A stretch of DNA of 64,000 nt from Promethearchaeia archaeon (GCA_029856145.1 JAHQWK010000001.1:529731-593730); one strand, 5' to 3'. Positions 42,114 to 51,721 are shown, counted from the stretch's first letter. Made by a program: numbers and translations. The notes: a model not told the origin generated them from the sequence alone.

Positions 42114-43091
42114 TCATTTTCTTAATTCATCTAACATTTCTTCAACTTCCTGATATAACTCTGGATAAAGTTTAGCAAATATACGATACCAATCTTTCCC
42201 AATCATTCCACCACCATAAAAACAAAGAATACAACCTATTAGAACAATTTCCTCATGATTCAAATTGAATATTACCATGGATAGAAAATCTGTTCCATGA
42301 ATTATCATACTTACAGCAAAACTATTTAATAATATTCCAATATGATAAATTGGAACTCTTGGTGAACTAAAAAATTTAATAGAATCGGGGGTCATTTGAT
42401 CAAATACAGTTGTCCCCATACTATTTTCTTTAACCTCTCTTTTTTCTATAAATTTAAACTGTAAAACATCCCTCAAATCTCTGAAAACTAGAAAACTTCC
42501 ACTAAACAAAAACAATAAAAGCAAAATTGTATCTACTGCTAAATAGATTCTTAACTGGTTCTTCATTACCTCGTGTTGAATTAATAAAAGACGGATTACC
42601 CATAAAAAAAAGGCAAATATAACAAATAAAATGCCTACAAATCCTTCATGAATGCGATATTTCTGAAGAAATCTTCTTTTTTTACTATGATTCGAGTTAT
42701 TTTTAATAAATTTAATAAAGTTTAGAGTTAAGCCAGGAGATAATATAGAAATGCACAAGATAACTATTAAATCTCTTATAATAGAACAATCTAAAAAATT
42801 TGGCTCAATTTTAAACAACTCTAAAAAATAAAGAAAAATCCATGAAGGAGTTCCAGAAGCAATCATAGAAATAAAAAAAATATTGAAAATCTTAAAAGAA
42901 ACTAAATATAAGAGTAAATAAAAAGTCACTGTGAAATATATGATTGTAACCATCCAAACTATACTTAGTTTACTCTCATTCCATTCATACAGTATACTGG
43001 AATTAATGAAGTAGTTGATTACTATAATACTAAATATAAATAAACACAAAATAATTGCTGCTTTAATAAATATTAAATACTTTCTCATCAA
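42114..43091 (-). CDS. Hypothetical eight-helix membrane protein
   Basis: 325 residues with about eight hydrophobic helices (N-terminal two at about 8-30 and 42-70, others at about 75-95, 105-128, 155-175, 185-205, 240-262, 270-295) and basic cytosolic loops (NHSKKRRFLQKYR, RDLRDVLQFKFIEKREVK). The C-terminal cytosolic helix contains YPELYQEVEEMLDELRK. Not recognised; the first half resembles sensory 7TM proteins only in layout. Lies 55 bp downstream of proS on the same strand. Confidence 0.55.
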   Translation of the reverse strand: MMRKYLIFIKAAIILCLFIFSIIVINYFINSSILYEWNESKLSIVWMVTIIYFTVTFYLLLYLVSFKIFNIFFISMIASGTPSWIFLYFLELFKIEPNFLDCSIIRDLIVILCISILSPGLTLNFIKFIKNNSNHSKKRRFLQKYRIHEGFVGILFVIFAFFLWVIRLLLIQHEVMKNQLRIYLAVDTILLLLFLFSGSFLVFRDLRDVLQFKFIEKREVKENSMGTTVFDQMTPDSIKFFSSPRVPIYHIGILLNSFAVSMIIHGTDFLSMVIFNLNHEEIVLIGCILCFYGGGMIGKDWYRIFAKLYPELYQEVEEMLDELRK

Positions 43092-43120
43092 ATCGCTTCA
43101 AAAATCGATAAATAAGATAT

Positions 43121-43867
43121 TTACTCTTTATCAAATAATAATTTTGCATCTGTAATAATAAACGATGTTTTTATTATTACTTGATATTTTTTAGATTCCA
43201 AAAAAGTTTTTAATTCGGTTCCAATTTGATTTAATTTAGCTTTATCTTCCTCATTTAGAACCGAATAAATGATAGCAGAAAGGGCAGATGGTAATTCTTC
43301 TAATATTGAATCACTAGGGGGAACTATAGATATGTAATCAGCACCGGCTAATTGTGCAATTTTTTTTATTTCTTCTTCCAAAGAGCCAAATGTAAAATAC
43401 TGCTTGCTTTTGGATAAAAATTTTTCTGATATTATTTTCTCTAAATTTGCACGTGAAGTTGGGTCATAAAAAGCAGTTAATTCTTGAGAACAAATAGTTT
43501 TGTATTTTCCATTTATTAAAATATCCTTATCTTCTATGAACTCAATTAACTTTTTATAATAATCAGGATCAATCTTTTGAAAGTTTTCAATATTTCTAAC
43601 TAAATCTGTCAACTTATCGATTAAATCATAATAAAATTTTAAGGTGGATTTAATTACTAATTTATCTTTCATTTCTTTTATTTCAAGATAATACTTCTTA
43701 AGAATAAGGTTTACATTATGATTAAATTTAGCGCATAACTTAGCTATCTCATTTATATTTTTTACAGATTTCTTGCTTAATTGATTTAGTAAGGAATTGT
43801 CTAAGGTTGATAAACTTTCAAATATCTCGTTAATCTTATTGTAATACTTTTTCTCTATATAACTCAT
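43121..43867 (-). CDS. Hypothetical helical protein
   Basis: 248 residues, soluble, rich in Lys/Glu/Leu/Ile. Mostly long helices to about residue 150, then DYISIVPPSDSILEELPSALSAIIYSVLNEEDK and a final beta part (KKYQVIIKTSFIITDAKLLF). I do not recognise a family. Follows the membrane-protein gene on the minus strand by 30 bp, so the pair may be co-transcribed. Confidence 0.55.
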   Translation of the reverse strand: MSYIEKKYYNKINEIFESLSTLDNSLLNQLSKKSVKNINEIAKLCAKFNHNVNLILKKYYLEIKEMKDKLVIKSTLKFYYDLIDKLTDLVRNIENFQKIDPDYYKKLIEFIEDKDILINGKYKTICSQELTAFYDPTSRANLEKIISEKFLSKSKQYFTFGSLEEEIKKIAQLAGADYISIVPPSDSILEELPSALSAIIYSVLNEEDKAKLNQIGTELKTFLESKKYQVIIKTSFIITDAKLLFDKE

Positions 43868-43984
43868 ACCCTTATAAAAAAAATAAAAATCTACCTATAT
43901 AATGTTATTTTTTCCAAAATCTCTAAGAAAATACCTGCTAAAGGCAGAAAATTAGTAAAGGCGTTAAATTTTTTACTTTAATAT

Positions 43985-45190
43985 TTAAAGAAAGAATATT
44001 TCTACGGCTTTCATAACAGCTCCACTTATCATTGGAACAGAAAAGTTATCATTTATCCCAATTGGTAATAATTCGATCAACGGAGCAGCAATTCCCCCCG
44101 ATATAAGCATTATTAGAGGTATATCTAACGATGTATAAAGAATATATCCTAGAATAATAACAGAACCAATATAGGCTAGAGTACCTTCAAGAGATTTTTC
44201 AAATATCTTGTGGCGCCCATAAGCTAATCCAAATATTTTAGCAAACATATCACCAAAGACAAGAAAAGTTAAAGCAGTTATTGCAATCTCAATAGGAATA
44301 AAAAAAAGTACTGTTAAAAACGTAGATATTAAAAAAATAGTCATTGTTGAGAATCTTTTCTCTTCACCTTTTCTAAAAATCGCTTTAATTTTTTCTGTTA
44401 ACAATATATTGGTTCGCTTATGAAGAAATCGAAAGATATCAAGAGCAACAAAACATAAACACACAATTCCTATAACAGAAAGGCCAAGTTGATAATCAAT
44501 AAAAACAAATATAAGAAATAACAACGATACGGGTCTTATAGCTACTCTCCACCAACTTGAGAGAAAAGCTTCATCTGTAATCACTAATTTTTTCTCTGTA
44601 ATTACTTTATACATTCCAATAGATGCAATATGAACAAGAATTAATACAAAAAAGAGATTAAATCCGCTTGTAGGATAGATTATAAATACAGAATAACCAA
44701 GTAAAGGAAATAAAATCACTGGTAAAAGCGTCCCTGCTTTAGATATATAAGTAAATATTATTACGAGTATAAGTAATAAAAGTAAAACATAAAATAATTC
44801 AAAACTGGTGGTAAGATAGTTTACAAGGTAAAAAAGGAGTAATCCAGTGGCAGTAGCATTCCCTTGACCCCCCCGAAATTTTAAATAAAATGGAAAAACA
44901 TGGCCAACTATAGCCATTAATCCACTAATTTGCCAAAAAATAGGATTAACTCCTAAGCTAAACGCGACCATCATTGCTAATAAACCTTTTAAAGTGTCAT
45001 ATAAAGCCGTTAGAATAGCATAAGGAAGACCTAAAACTTTAAATGCATTCGTAGTTCCTGGGTTCTTTGTTCCCTCTTCTCTTACATCAATCCCTTTTAA
45101 TTTACCAAAAAGAAACGCTGGTAATATTGCCCCTAAAAGGTAACCAATTATTACACTCAAAATGCTTAAAAATAACTCAACTATTTCCAT
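43985..45190 (-). CDS. PlsY-type glycerol-3-phosphate acyltransferase fused to CTP-dependent polyprenol/diacylglycerol-kinase-like domain
   Basis: 401 residues, two membrane modules. Residues about 1-215 are a PlsY: REEGTKNPGTTNAFKVLG (38-54) is the first cytosolic motif (GS.N.GATN.LR in bacteria) and GHVFPFYLKFRGGQGNATATG (96-116, split here for reading) the second. PlsY moves acyl from acyl-phosphate to G3P. Residues about 220-401 match SEC59/Dgk1-type CTP-dependent kinases: FGDMFAKIFGLAYGRH (from 312), KSLEGTLAYI, PLIELLPIGINDNFSVPM. A PlsY-SEC59 fusion would link G3P acylation with lipid phosphorylation. Bacterial-type lipid chemistry in an archaeal setting; alone on its strand. Confidence 0.8.
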   Translation of the reverse strand: MEIVELFLSILSVIIGYLLGAILPAFLFGKLKGIDVREEGTKNPGTTNAFKVLGLPYAILTALYDTLKGLLAMMVAFSLGVNPIFWQISGLMAIVGHVFPFYLKFRGGQGNATATGLLLFYLVNYLTTSFELFYVLLLLLILVIIFTYISKAGTLLPVILFPLLGYSVFIIYPTSGFNLFFVLILVHIASIGMYKVITEKKLVITDEAFLSSWWRVAIRPVSLLFLIFVFIDYQLGLSVIGIVCLCFVALDIFRFLHKRTNILLTEKIKAIFRKGEEKRFSTMTIFLISTFLTVLFFIPIEIAITALTFLVFGDMFAKIFGLAYGRHKIFEKSLEGTLAYIGSVIILGYILYTSLDIPLIMLISGGIAAPLIELLPIGINDNFSVPMISGAVMKAVEIFFL

Positions 45191-45368
45191 TTTATATCAC
45201 TATTATTTCTATTATTACTTGAAATTATGAATATAAATACTTTTTTGTATAATATATTAATTCATTCTCAAAATAGAATATAGATTAAGTAAGTGGAATA
45301 TTGAGATAAAAATTAAAAAAAATTAATAAAAAAAAATTAATTCCCTTGCTCGGAATTGTGAAATCTTT

Positions 45369-46301
45369 TTACTGTAGCTTATTTTTTATTTGTTTGGAGC
45401 GGCTCCTCAACGTTACTTCCGTGACTTTTGCGATTTCTGATACTTCTGCCTGTGTTTTCCGAAGATTTCCCGCTTTTGCGGCCATATAAATTACACTTGC
45501 GGCTAATCCTTTTGGATCTTTACCAGTTCGTAATAATCCATTTTTTGAAGCTTTGACAAGCATATTGATTGCTTTTTTCTGTGTTTCCATTGGTAAACCA
45601 AGGTCGTTCCCGAATCGATATACCAATTGCTCCGCAGTTATTGGTCGATACTTAAGTCCTAAAAGAGGTAACACTTCCTTTACGACCATACCCAAAGAGC
45701 GGTGTACAGTCCTTCTTGGTGTCATAGAAGCTTCACAGACTTCTTCTAATAATCGTGGAAATTCATGTACTCTTATTGCAGCATATAATGATGCCGCAAT
45801 GAATCCATCAATGGATCTGCCCATTGTGAGCTTCTTCTTTGCCACAACACTATAAATCTTCCATGCTGTTTCTTTAATATAATCCGGGATATTCATTTTG
45901 CTAGAAAGCATTTTGAGTTTGGGTTTAGCCTCCCAAAAATTGCGTTCGATGCTTGAAATCAATGAATTTTGAATTTTTGATAATCTTGAGAATAAAGTTT
46001 TCCCTCTAGCATTTATTAATCTTCCCTTTGAATCGACTTTAGATGCAGGAAGCATAGTTCTTGGTCCAAATTCCCTCCAACGAGGCTCAGTTCGCCTTCT
46101 TTTATTTACTTCTTCAATGGTGTAAGCTCGTCGTTCATTTCCTACTAAATTGCGTTCAATAACCAATCCACAATTTAAACATACATTATCTCCATCTCGA
46201 GATTCAATACAAGGATTATTACAACATTGAGTATCTGAATTACAGTTAAGTTCACTCTCTGAACTAGTTTTTGTTGAACGTAGTCTATCTTTATAGCTCA
46301 T
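45369..46301 (-). CDS. tfb: Transcription initiation factor TFB (TFIIB homologue)
   Basis: 310 residues, usual length. N-terminal zinc ribbon CCNNPC...NVCLNCGLV (about 26-45), slightly different from the usual CPxC, then the B-reader/B-linker (RRAYTIEEVNKRRRTEPRWREFG) and two cyclin folds with the TFIIB repeats (SLYAAIRVHEFPRLLEEVCEA; GLPMETQKKAINMLVKASKNGLLRTGKDPKGLAASVIYMAAK). Binds BRE and TBP and loads RNA polymerase. Long, possibly regulated leader: see the dyad and TATA near 46489-46526. First Cys pair deserves a check since it deviates from the family. Confidence 0.96.
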   Translation of the reverse strand: MSYKDRLRSTKTSSESELNCNSDTQCCNNPCIESRDGDNVCLNCGLVIERNLVGNERRAYTIEEVNKRRRTEPRWREFGPRTMLPASKVDSKGRLINARGKTLFSRLSKIQNSLISSIERNFWEAKPKLKMLSSKMNIPDYIKETAWKIYSVVAKKKLTMGRSIDGFIAASLYAAIRVHEFPRLLEEVCEASMTPRRTVHRSLGMVVKEVLPLLGLKYRPITAEQLVYRFGNDLGLPMETQKKAINMLVKASKNGLLRTGKDPKGLAASVIYMAAKAGNLRKTQAEVSEIAKVTEVTLRSRSKQIKNKLQ

Positions 46302-46488
46302 TTCTGTTCACTTATTATTGTTTTATTTTTTTTCGGCTGTTGGTAAATTAATCAATATTGATATTGATCGAATTTGTGTCTGTTCTGTGATCGTTATGAT
46401 CCGTTTTGTATAAATTCTTTTAGTCTTTAAAATATTAATTTTATTGACTATGTCTTTAAATTTTTTAAAATAGATCATGTCTATTTAT
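46302..46488. other. TFB leader region
   Basis: About 190 bp between the TFB start codon and its probable promoter. No reading frame supported. If transcription starts near 46494, this is a 190-nt 5' leader, unusual in an archaeon where short leaders are the rule. Confidence 0.4.
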
Positions 46489-46526
46489 GCGTTATGTCAC
46501 AAATTGTAACGCCACTATATAAAAGC
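46489..46526 (-). promoter_or_regulatory. Probable TFB promoter with dyad at the start site
   Basis: On the minus strand GAAAAGC then TTTTATATAG (about 46515-46525) is a good BRE plus TATA. About 25 bp downstream, over the expected start site, arms GCGTTA (46507-46512 complement) and TAACGC (46489-46494 complement) form a 6-bp inverted repeat with a 12-base centre. A factor bound there would block initiation, so autoregulation of TFB is possible. The same TATA read on the plus strand (TATATAAAAG) could drive a short leaderless ORF (46548-46688, 46 residues, rejected). Confidence 0.4.
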
Positions 46527-46668
46527 TTTTCTATACAAATTTGTTATATGTCCACGAACGGGCGAAAAACGGGGATTTTAGTGGGATTTATAAAATATAA
46601 AAAGAATAGGAATCAAAAAGAACTAAAAAAAGGAAAATCTTTTGATCGAATTTTTATTATAAGGAACT

Positions 46669-48399
46669 TTAATGGTGGAGATACATGAACCTCTCCATAT
46701 AATACAAGAAAATTTGATTATAATACCCTGTGAAATAGAAATCGGATGCGTGGCCACCAAAAGGCATCCATAATATAGCACAGTTTTCATTTGCATTAGC
46801 GTAATATGTATTTTGAATATTTTCAGATATACAAAAATAATTAATTATATCATGAGTGCCTTGAAAGATAAGGCAAGGAGGGCTATCACTTTCAATTAGT
46901 TTTTCTGGATTTTTAAACACATCCCTTCCACTAATTCCAAAAAAGTTCATTAGATCATTTGCAGGATAGAAAGGAACCAATCCCTTTATTGTTAAATTAG
47001 CGCTGAATATATCTGTGTAATCTCCACTCGCTATAGCTAAAGCTACAGCACAAGTTAGATGTCCTCCTGCTGATCCACCACTAATGAATACAGAATCCAA
47101 ATTTGCACCATAACTATCAGCATTATCAGTCAAATAGTTAGTAAAAACACCAATATGACGCATCATGTCATCGATATCAAAATTGCCTTTTTTATAATCA
47201 GGTGTTAAGGGATCAAGTGAATATAAAGGATTTTCAGCAATTCCATATTGAATATCAAAAACTTTATAACCTTGAGCAGCGAAATATTTATTCATCTGCA
47301 TCATATTCATCAAACCTTTATCACCAGAAACCCAAGCTCCTCCATGGATTCTAATAATTGTAGAGTTTGCTCCAGGAAGTTCTTCACCATTATTTAAAGG
47401 CATATAAGCGTCAAAATATAGTTTTATTCCTTCATCATTATAGAACAAAGTATTTTTCTCAATTTTACAGTCCTTAGGAGGAATTCCTAAAAAATAGCTT
47501 GATAAAGAGAAAGGGGTTTCTAAAAAGAAATTGTCAACTTCAGAAGGTATCTTTTCTCTCCAGTCTGAACCAAACGTATTTGAAAAGTTTCGTTCAATAT
47601 TATTTATTGTATATTGGGTTAAAAATAATGGAGTTAATAGCAATCCAGATATAAAAATCCCACTTATTGCAGTTCTATAAAATTTTTTAGAATTCCATCT
47701 GGGATGTTTCAATTTTAAAAGTAGAATTGTATTTGCAAAAAATATTATTGAAAAGAAGATACCAAATTGACCAGAAACGATTGCTATAAATGTGGTAACA
47801 ACTTCAAAAGAACCAACTAAAATAACAATTCCAAAGATAATACCTATGATAAAAGTAACCCTGGAAATTACAGTAATAATTTTCTTTAATGTTTTTTTAG
47901 TTTTAACGAATCTCGCTGAAAATCGTTTTTCGAAATAATACTTTTCAAACCCTAAGTTTATCTTATTATAAGTTTTACTTCCAAAAACAGCATAAATAAT
48001 TCCTATAATTAAAATCCCAAAATAGAAGATATAAGTTAAGGTGTATGCCAATAAATTATCAATTAATTGATTGGAATAAGTTACAGAAATAAGTAAATTT
48101 CCAAGCATCATACAAACTATAGCAAGAATAATAAATATTAAATAAACATAACTGAATAAATTCATTTTAGTAGTGAATTTGCTCCTTCCATTTGTCTTGT
48201 TTGAGTTAATAAAAATAAGAATAAGATTTCCAAAAAATGTCATTAAAAGAAGAATTCCAAAAACATCCCATAATATTGAATAGGAAGGAAATAATAAATA
48301 AAAGATTCCCAAAATAACACAAATTGAATTCAAGATAACTGAGGAGTAGCAGGCGCTTATAATAGATGGATTATTTAACCAATTCTTCCCGATCTTCAT
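46669..48399 (-). CDS. Membrane protein with C-terminal alpha/beta-hydrolase (esterase/lipase) domain
   Basis: 576 residues. Seven or eight transmembrane helices in the first 265 (for example 20-37, 44-66, 85-105, 120-140, 178-198, 200-228, 245-265). From about 310 to 576 an HSL/Abhydrolase-3 fold: oxyanion motif HGGAW (352-356), nucleophile elbow ISGGSAGGH with Ser443, Asp517 in GTHD and His550 in FGGH, a complete triad. Domain faces whichever side the last helix leaves it; by charge probably outside. Membrane-anchored esterases of this type may process lipids or surface esters. 'FFAVV..IQYG' style cap region between. Isolated, convergent with the short spacer before TFB. Confidence 0.8.
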   Translation of the reverse strand: MKIGKNWLNNPSIISACYSSVILNSICVILGIFYLLFPSYSILWDVFGILLLMTFFGNLILIFINSNKTNGRSKFTTKMNLFSYVYLIFIILAIVCMMLGNLLISVTYSNQLIDNLLAYTLTYIFYFGILIIGIIYAVFGSKTYNKINLGFEKYYFEKRFSARFVKTKKTLKKIITVISRVTFIIGIIFGIVILVGSFEVVTTFIAIVSGQFGIFFSIIFFANTILLLKLKHPRWNSKKFYRTAISGIFISGLLLTPLFLTQYTINNIERNFSNTFGSDWREKIPSEVDNFFLETPFSLSSYFLGIPPKDCKIEKNTLFYNDEGIKLYFDAYMPLNNGEELPGANSTIIRIHGGAWVSGDKGLMNMMQMNKYFAAQGYKVFDIQYGIAENPLYSLDPLTPDYKKGNFDIDDMMRHIGVFTNYLTDNADSYGANLDSVFISGGSAGGHLTCAVALAIASGDYTDIFSANLTIKGLVPFYPANDLMNFFGISGRDVFKNPEKLIESDSPPCLIFQGTHDIINYFCISENIQNTYYANANENCAILWMPFGGHASDFYFTGYYNQIFLYYMERFMYLHH

Positions 48400-48682
48400 T
48401 TTTTGCTTACTTTTGGTTCTCCCCTAATCCTAAGTATAAATATAATGGCTAAATCTAATGTCAAAGATTCTTGCCATTACTAAATATTCTTATACCTAAT
48501 GATTCCCATAGGAATCAAGGTTTAAACTTATATTATTGATCAAAAATTTAATATTAAAACATAGACAAAAAGATAAATTTTTAAAGTGAAAGCGGAAAAT
48601 ATCGGAAATTCCTATTTAATCTAATAAAGGTGTTTTATTCTCCTTTATTACTCATTTTTATGTGTGACTTTAACACGTACTT

Positions 48683-49978
48683 TCATTTATTAATATCAGA
48701 TATTTTTAATAAAGGAAGCACTAAGGGACCATTAGGTAAAATTAGTATAGATGCATCCGGTCCATATTTCTTTAAACAAATTTTAATGGCTTCTTCAACG
48801 GTCTTAGCGTATTTCAACCCAATATTACCAATCTCATCTTCATTTAATTTAGAAATGATAAAGATCTCTGCTTTCATAAGAATTCTAGCAAGTATTTGAA
48901 TTTCCCATTGATCAGGTACTACAATTTCCTTATTTAATATTTTTTTGTGAATTTCGATCGGTGTCATTCCAGAATATATTAATTCTTTAAATTTATCTTG
49001 GGCAATCCCAATCCCATCAACACATTCATTTACAGCGATGATTGTACCACTCTTTTTTACAGCCATTTCTCCAATTGCCATGCTTTTTACTGCTTGGTAT
49101 AAATTAAGGTCTAGGGGATATCCTCCATTGCCACATATAACTATATCATAGGGCTCCTTAATTTCTCTGAAAATATGTCTTTTTTGATACTTTATTAATT
49201 TTTCATGAGCTTCAATAAGATCTCCTGCAGTTATTTGAACAATTTCATGTTGCTTATTAATACATACATTGACAATAAAATCTACCCCTACGATGTTAGA
49301 AATTTCAATTGCATGATCATGTAAAGGATTTTCCTTGTAAATTCCGAATCGAGCATATTTTGAATTGATTTTTTCAGCAGAGTGATTAGCTTGGATAGTT
49401 TCTGTTCCTAAAATACCAGGAACTATAGATTTACGACCACCTGAAAACCCAAAAAAGAAGTGAGGTTCTACATAGCCGGTTAAGATCTTTAAATCAGCAG
49501 TAAAATAATGTCTATTTATTAAAATTGGATCTTTATCAGTTAACTTTCCTATATAGATCAAGGAATCTTTATCATTTGCTTGATGATCGACAACTTTAAT
49601 TCTGTTTTTTAGATTTTTACCCAAAATACGTTCCAATTCATCCTCATAAGAAGCACGATGTAGTCCTATGGCAATCAGAATGGTAATTTGGTTATCTTCA
49701 ATTCCGTAAGCATTTAACTCATCTATTAAAGCTTCAAGAATTAAGTTTGAGGGGACCGGTCTAGTTGCGTCACTTGAAACAATACAGACTTTTTCTAAAT
49801 TACTTTTATTATTAATTATATCTTTAAGAGGTAAACATCCAATTGGATTATTAATTGCGTCTTTAATTTTTATTATAGGATTTTCAATAGGTTTTCGTTC
49901 TGAAGGCAGAAAGATGGTAGTATTCCATTTTGGATCTAAACTTATTTCAATACCATCTTTTCCATAATCAAATTTCAT
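48683..49978 (-). CDS. larA: Lactate racemase LarA-like protein
   Basis: 431 residues, the LarA length. The residues that bind the nickel-pincer cofactor and substrate in Lactobacillus LarA are one position away: His107 (GLHR), His173 (EPHFFFGFSGG), Lys183 (GGRKSIVPG) and His199 (QANHSAE). Racemises 2-hydroxy acids. No LarB/LarC/LarE cofactor genes in the window, so they must be elsewhere or the protein has a related activity. Stop and start of the downstream GlcD-type gene are 6 bp apart with larA second, so the two form an operon for D/L-lactate use. Confidence 0.88.
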   Translation of the reverse strand: MKFDYGKDGIEISLDPKWNTTIFLPSERKPIENPIIKIKDAINNPIGCLPLKDIINNKSNLEKVCIVSSDATRPVPSNLILEALIDELNAYGIEDNQITILIAIGLHRASYEDELERILGKNLKNRIKVVDHQANDKDSLIYIGKLTDKDPILINRHYFTADLKILTGYVEPHFFFGFSGGRKSIVPGILGTETIQANHSAEKINSKYARFGIYKENPLHDHAIEISNIVGVDFIVNVCINKQHEIVQITAGDLIEAHEKLIKYQKRHIFREIKEPYDIVICGNGGYPLDLNLYQAVKSMAIGEMAVKKSGTIIAVNECVDGIGIAQDKFKELIYSGMTPIEIHKKILNKEIVVPDQWEIQILARILMKAEIFIISKLNEDEIGNIGLKYAKTVEEAIKICLKKYGPDASILILPNGPLVLPLLKISDINK

Positions 49979-49984
49979 GATTTC

Positions 49985-51721
49985 TCAATTTTCATGGATA
50001 ATTTCTCTTGCTTTTTCAAAAATTTCAATTGTATTTACACCAGCAGGACATTTAGTTTGACAGAGCCCACATAAAGTACATGTGTGAAACACTTCTGTAA
50101 TTAAATCATTTAATTCTAAATCACCATGGACTAATCCGTTTAAGAGACATAAACGTCCTCTTGGACTATATGTTTCTAATGCATAATTTATTCTCGAGGG
50201 ACAAGTGATACAAAATCCACATCTCATACATTTTAATTCCAATATGCTATCAGATTGGTTTTTTAGAGAACGTTTTATGCTTGGAGTATTAATAGCTCGA
50301 AGATCTCCTTTTCCAATTCCTGGATTTAAGATCATATTCGGATCATAGAATTTCTTAATTTGTGTCATCAATTCAATTATATTAGAGTCATGTTCTAATT
50401 CAAGATATGGGGTTTTAATTTTCCCTATTCCATGTTCACCGGTTATTGATCCTCCAGCAGGTATTATTATTTCTCTGTATAAATAATCTATTGCCTTTTC
50501 AAAATCTTTTACATCTTGTTCATCATTTTCATTAAATAAAAATGTGGGATGCAAATTTCCTTCCATGTGACAGATTATTGCGACTAACAAATTTTTGGCG
50601 TTAATTCTTTTAGGAATCTCTTCTATTTTTTTAATAACTTCAGAAAATTCTGAAATTTGAATTGTACAATCTTCAACACAGGTATTGGGTCTAATTCTTG
50701 AAAGAGCGGGAAGATTAGCTTTTCTTGCAAGGATTAACCTTTCTCTTTCTTCTTCAGTCATAGCTATTTTATTATAGATTGGATTTTTTTGGATAATAAT
50801 ATCAAACATAACTGCAAATGATTCATCAACTTCAATTGTAGAGTTTCCATCAACCTCAGCTAATAGAACATATCCATTTGGAAAATCAAAGAATTCACCA
50901 CCTAAATATTCAGTAACCGCTTTCAAAATAATTTTATCCATAAATTCTAATAAATTTGGTACAATCCCTCTTCTTCTTATCTCTAAAACAGCATCTTTTA
51001 AATCATCAACATTTTCAAAAATAAACAGTCCTAATTTTCGCGTCTTTGGTAAAGGTCGGATTCTTAAACCTATCTTTGTAATAACTCCCAAAGTGCCTTC
51101 CGAACCGATAAAAAGGTCTTTTATGTTATATGAAGATACTGATTTTAAAACTTTTGAACCTAAATTTAAAATTCTTCCATCTGATAATACAACTTCTAAA
51201 TAAATAACATAAATTTTTGTGACACCATACTTGAATGCTTGTATACCTCCCGCATTGTTTGCGACCATCCCTCCAATAGTAGCAACGCAACTAGAACCAG
51301 GATCTGGAGGAAAAAAGTATCCATATGGTTTTAAAGTCTCATTTAACTCATCACATATTACTCCTGGTTCAACTTCAACTAAATTATTTTCAATGTCTAC
51401 CTTTAGAATTTCATTCATTTGACTCAAATCTAAAATTATCCCCCCATAGGGGCTTAGTGAGCCAGATGATAAACTTGTACCACTTCCTCGAGGGGTTACT
51501 GGAATTCTATTTTTATTGGCTAAATTTAGAATTTCAGAAACCTGTTTCGTATTTTGTGGGATTAATATTAAATCTGGAACCCATCCTTTATTAAAAATGG
51601 ATCCTCCAAAAGCATAAGTGAATCTTACTTCATACTCATCAAAAAAAAAACTTTCTCCAACGACTTCCTTAAATTTATCTAATAAAAGTTGGGAGATTTT
51701 ATTATAATGTGGTGGTTCCAT
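49985..51721 (-). CDS. FAD-dependent 2-hydroxyacid dehydrogenase (GlcD/D-lactate dehydrogenase type) with C-terminal 4Fe-4S domain
   Basis: 578 residues. N-terminal PCMH FAD-binding domain (about 35-215) with VTPRGSGTSLSSGSLSPYGGI and VEPGVICDELNETL, then the FAD-oxidase C-domain ending in ITGEHGIGKIKTPYLELEH. About 80 extra residues carry two 4Fe-4S motifs: CMRCGFCITCPS and CTLCGLCQTKCPA, as in GlcF/HdrD-like partner subunits. A single chain therefore can oxidise D-lactate or glycolate and pass electrons through its own clusters. Operon with larA (6 bp downstream), which would supply the right stereoisomer. ATG at 51721. Confidence 0.92.
   Translation of the reverse strand: MEPPHYNKISQLLLDKFKEVVGESFFFDEYEVRFTYAFGGSIFNKGWVPDLILIPQNTKQVSEILNLANKNRIPVTPRGSGTSLSSGSLSPYGGIILDLSQMNEILKVDIENNLVEVEPGVICDELNETLKPYGYFFPPDPGSSCVATIGGMVANNAGGIQAFKYGVTKIYVIYLEVVLSDGRILNLGSKVLKSVSSYNIKDLFIGSEGTLGVITKIGLRIRPLPKTRKLGLFIFENVDDLKDAVLEIRRRGIVPNLLEFMDKIILKAVTEYLGGEFFDFPNGYVLLAEVDGNSTIEVDESFAVMFDIIIQKNPIYNKIAMTEEERERLILARKANLPALSRIRPNTCVEDCTIQISEFSEVIKKIEEIPKRINAKNLLVAIICHMEGNLHPTFLFNENDEQDVKDFEKAIDYLYREIIIPAGGSITGEHGIGKIKTPYLELEHDSNIIELMTQIKKFYDPNMILNPGIGKGDLRAINTPSIKRSLKNQSDSILELKCMRCGFCITCPSRINYALETYSPRGRLCLLNGLVHGDLELNDLITEVFHTCTLCGLCQTKCPAGVNTIEIFEKAREIIHEN

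Noticed and set aside
46494..46688. 64-residue plus-strand ORF (or 46 residues from ATG 46548) downstream of a TATA-like element
   Set aside because: Lys/Asn-rich without family resemblance, overlaps the end of the esterase gene, and the TATA box fits the minus-strand TFB promoter better.
48630..48899. 89-residue plus-strand ORF
   Set aside because: Mostly antisense to larA, whose active-site residues support the minus-strand gene.
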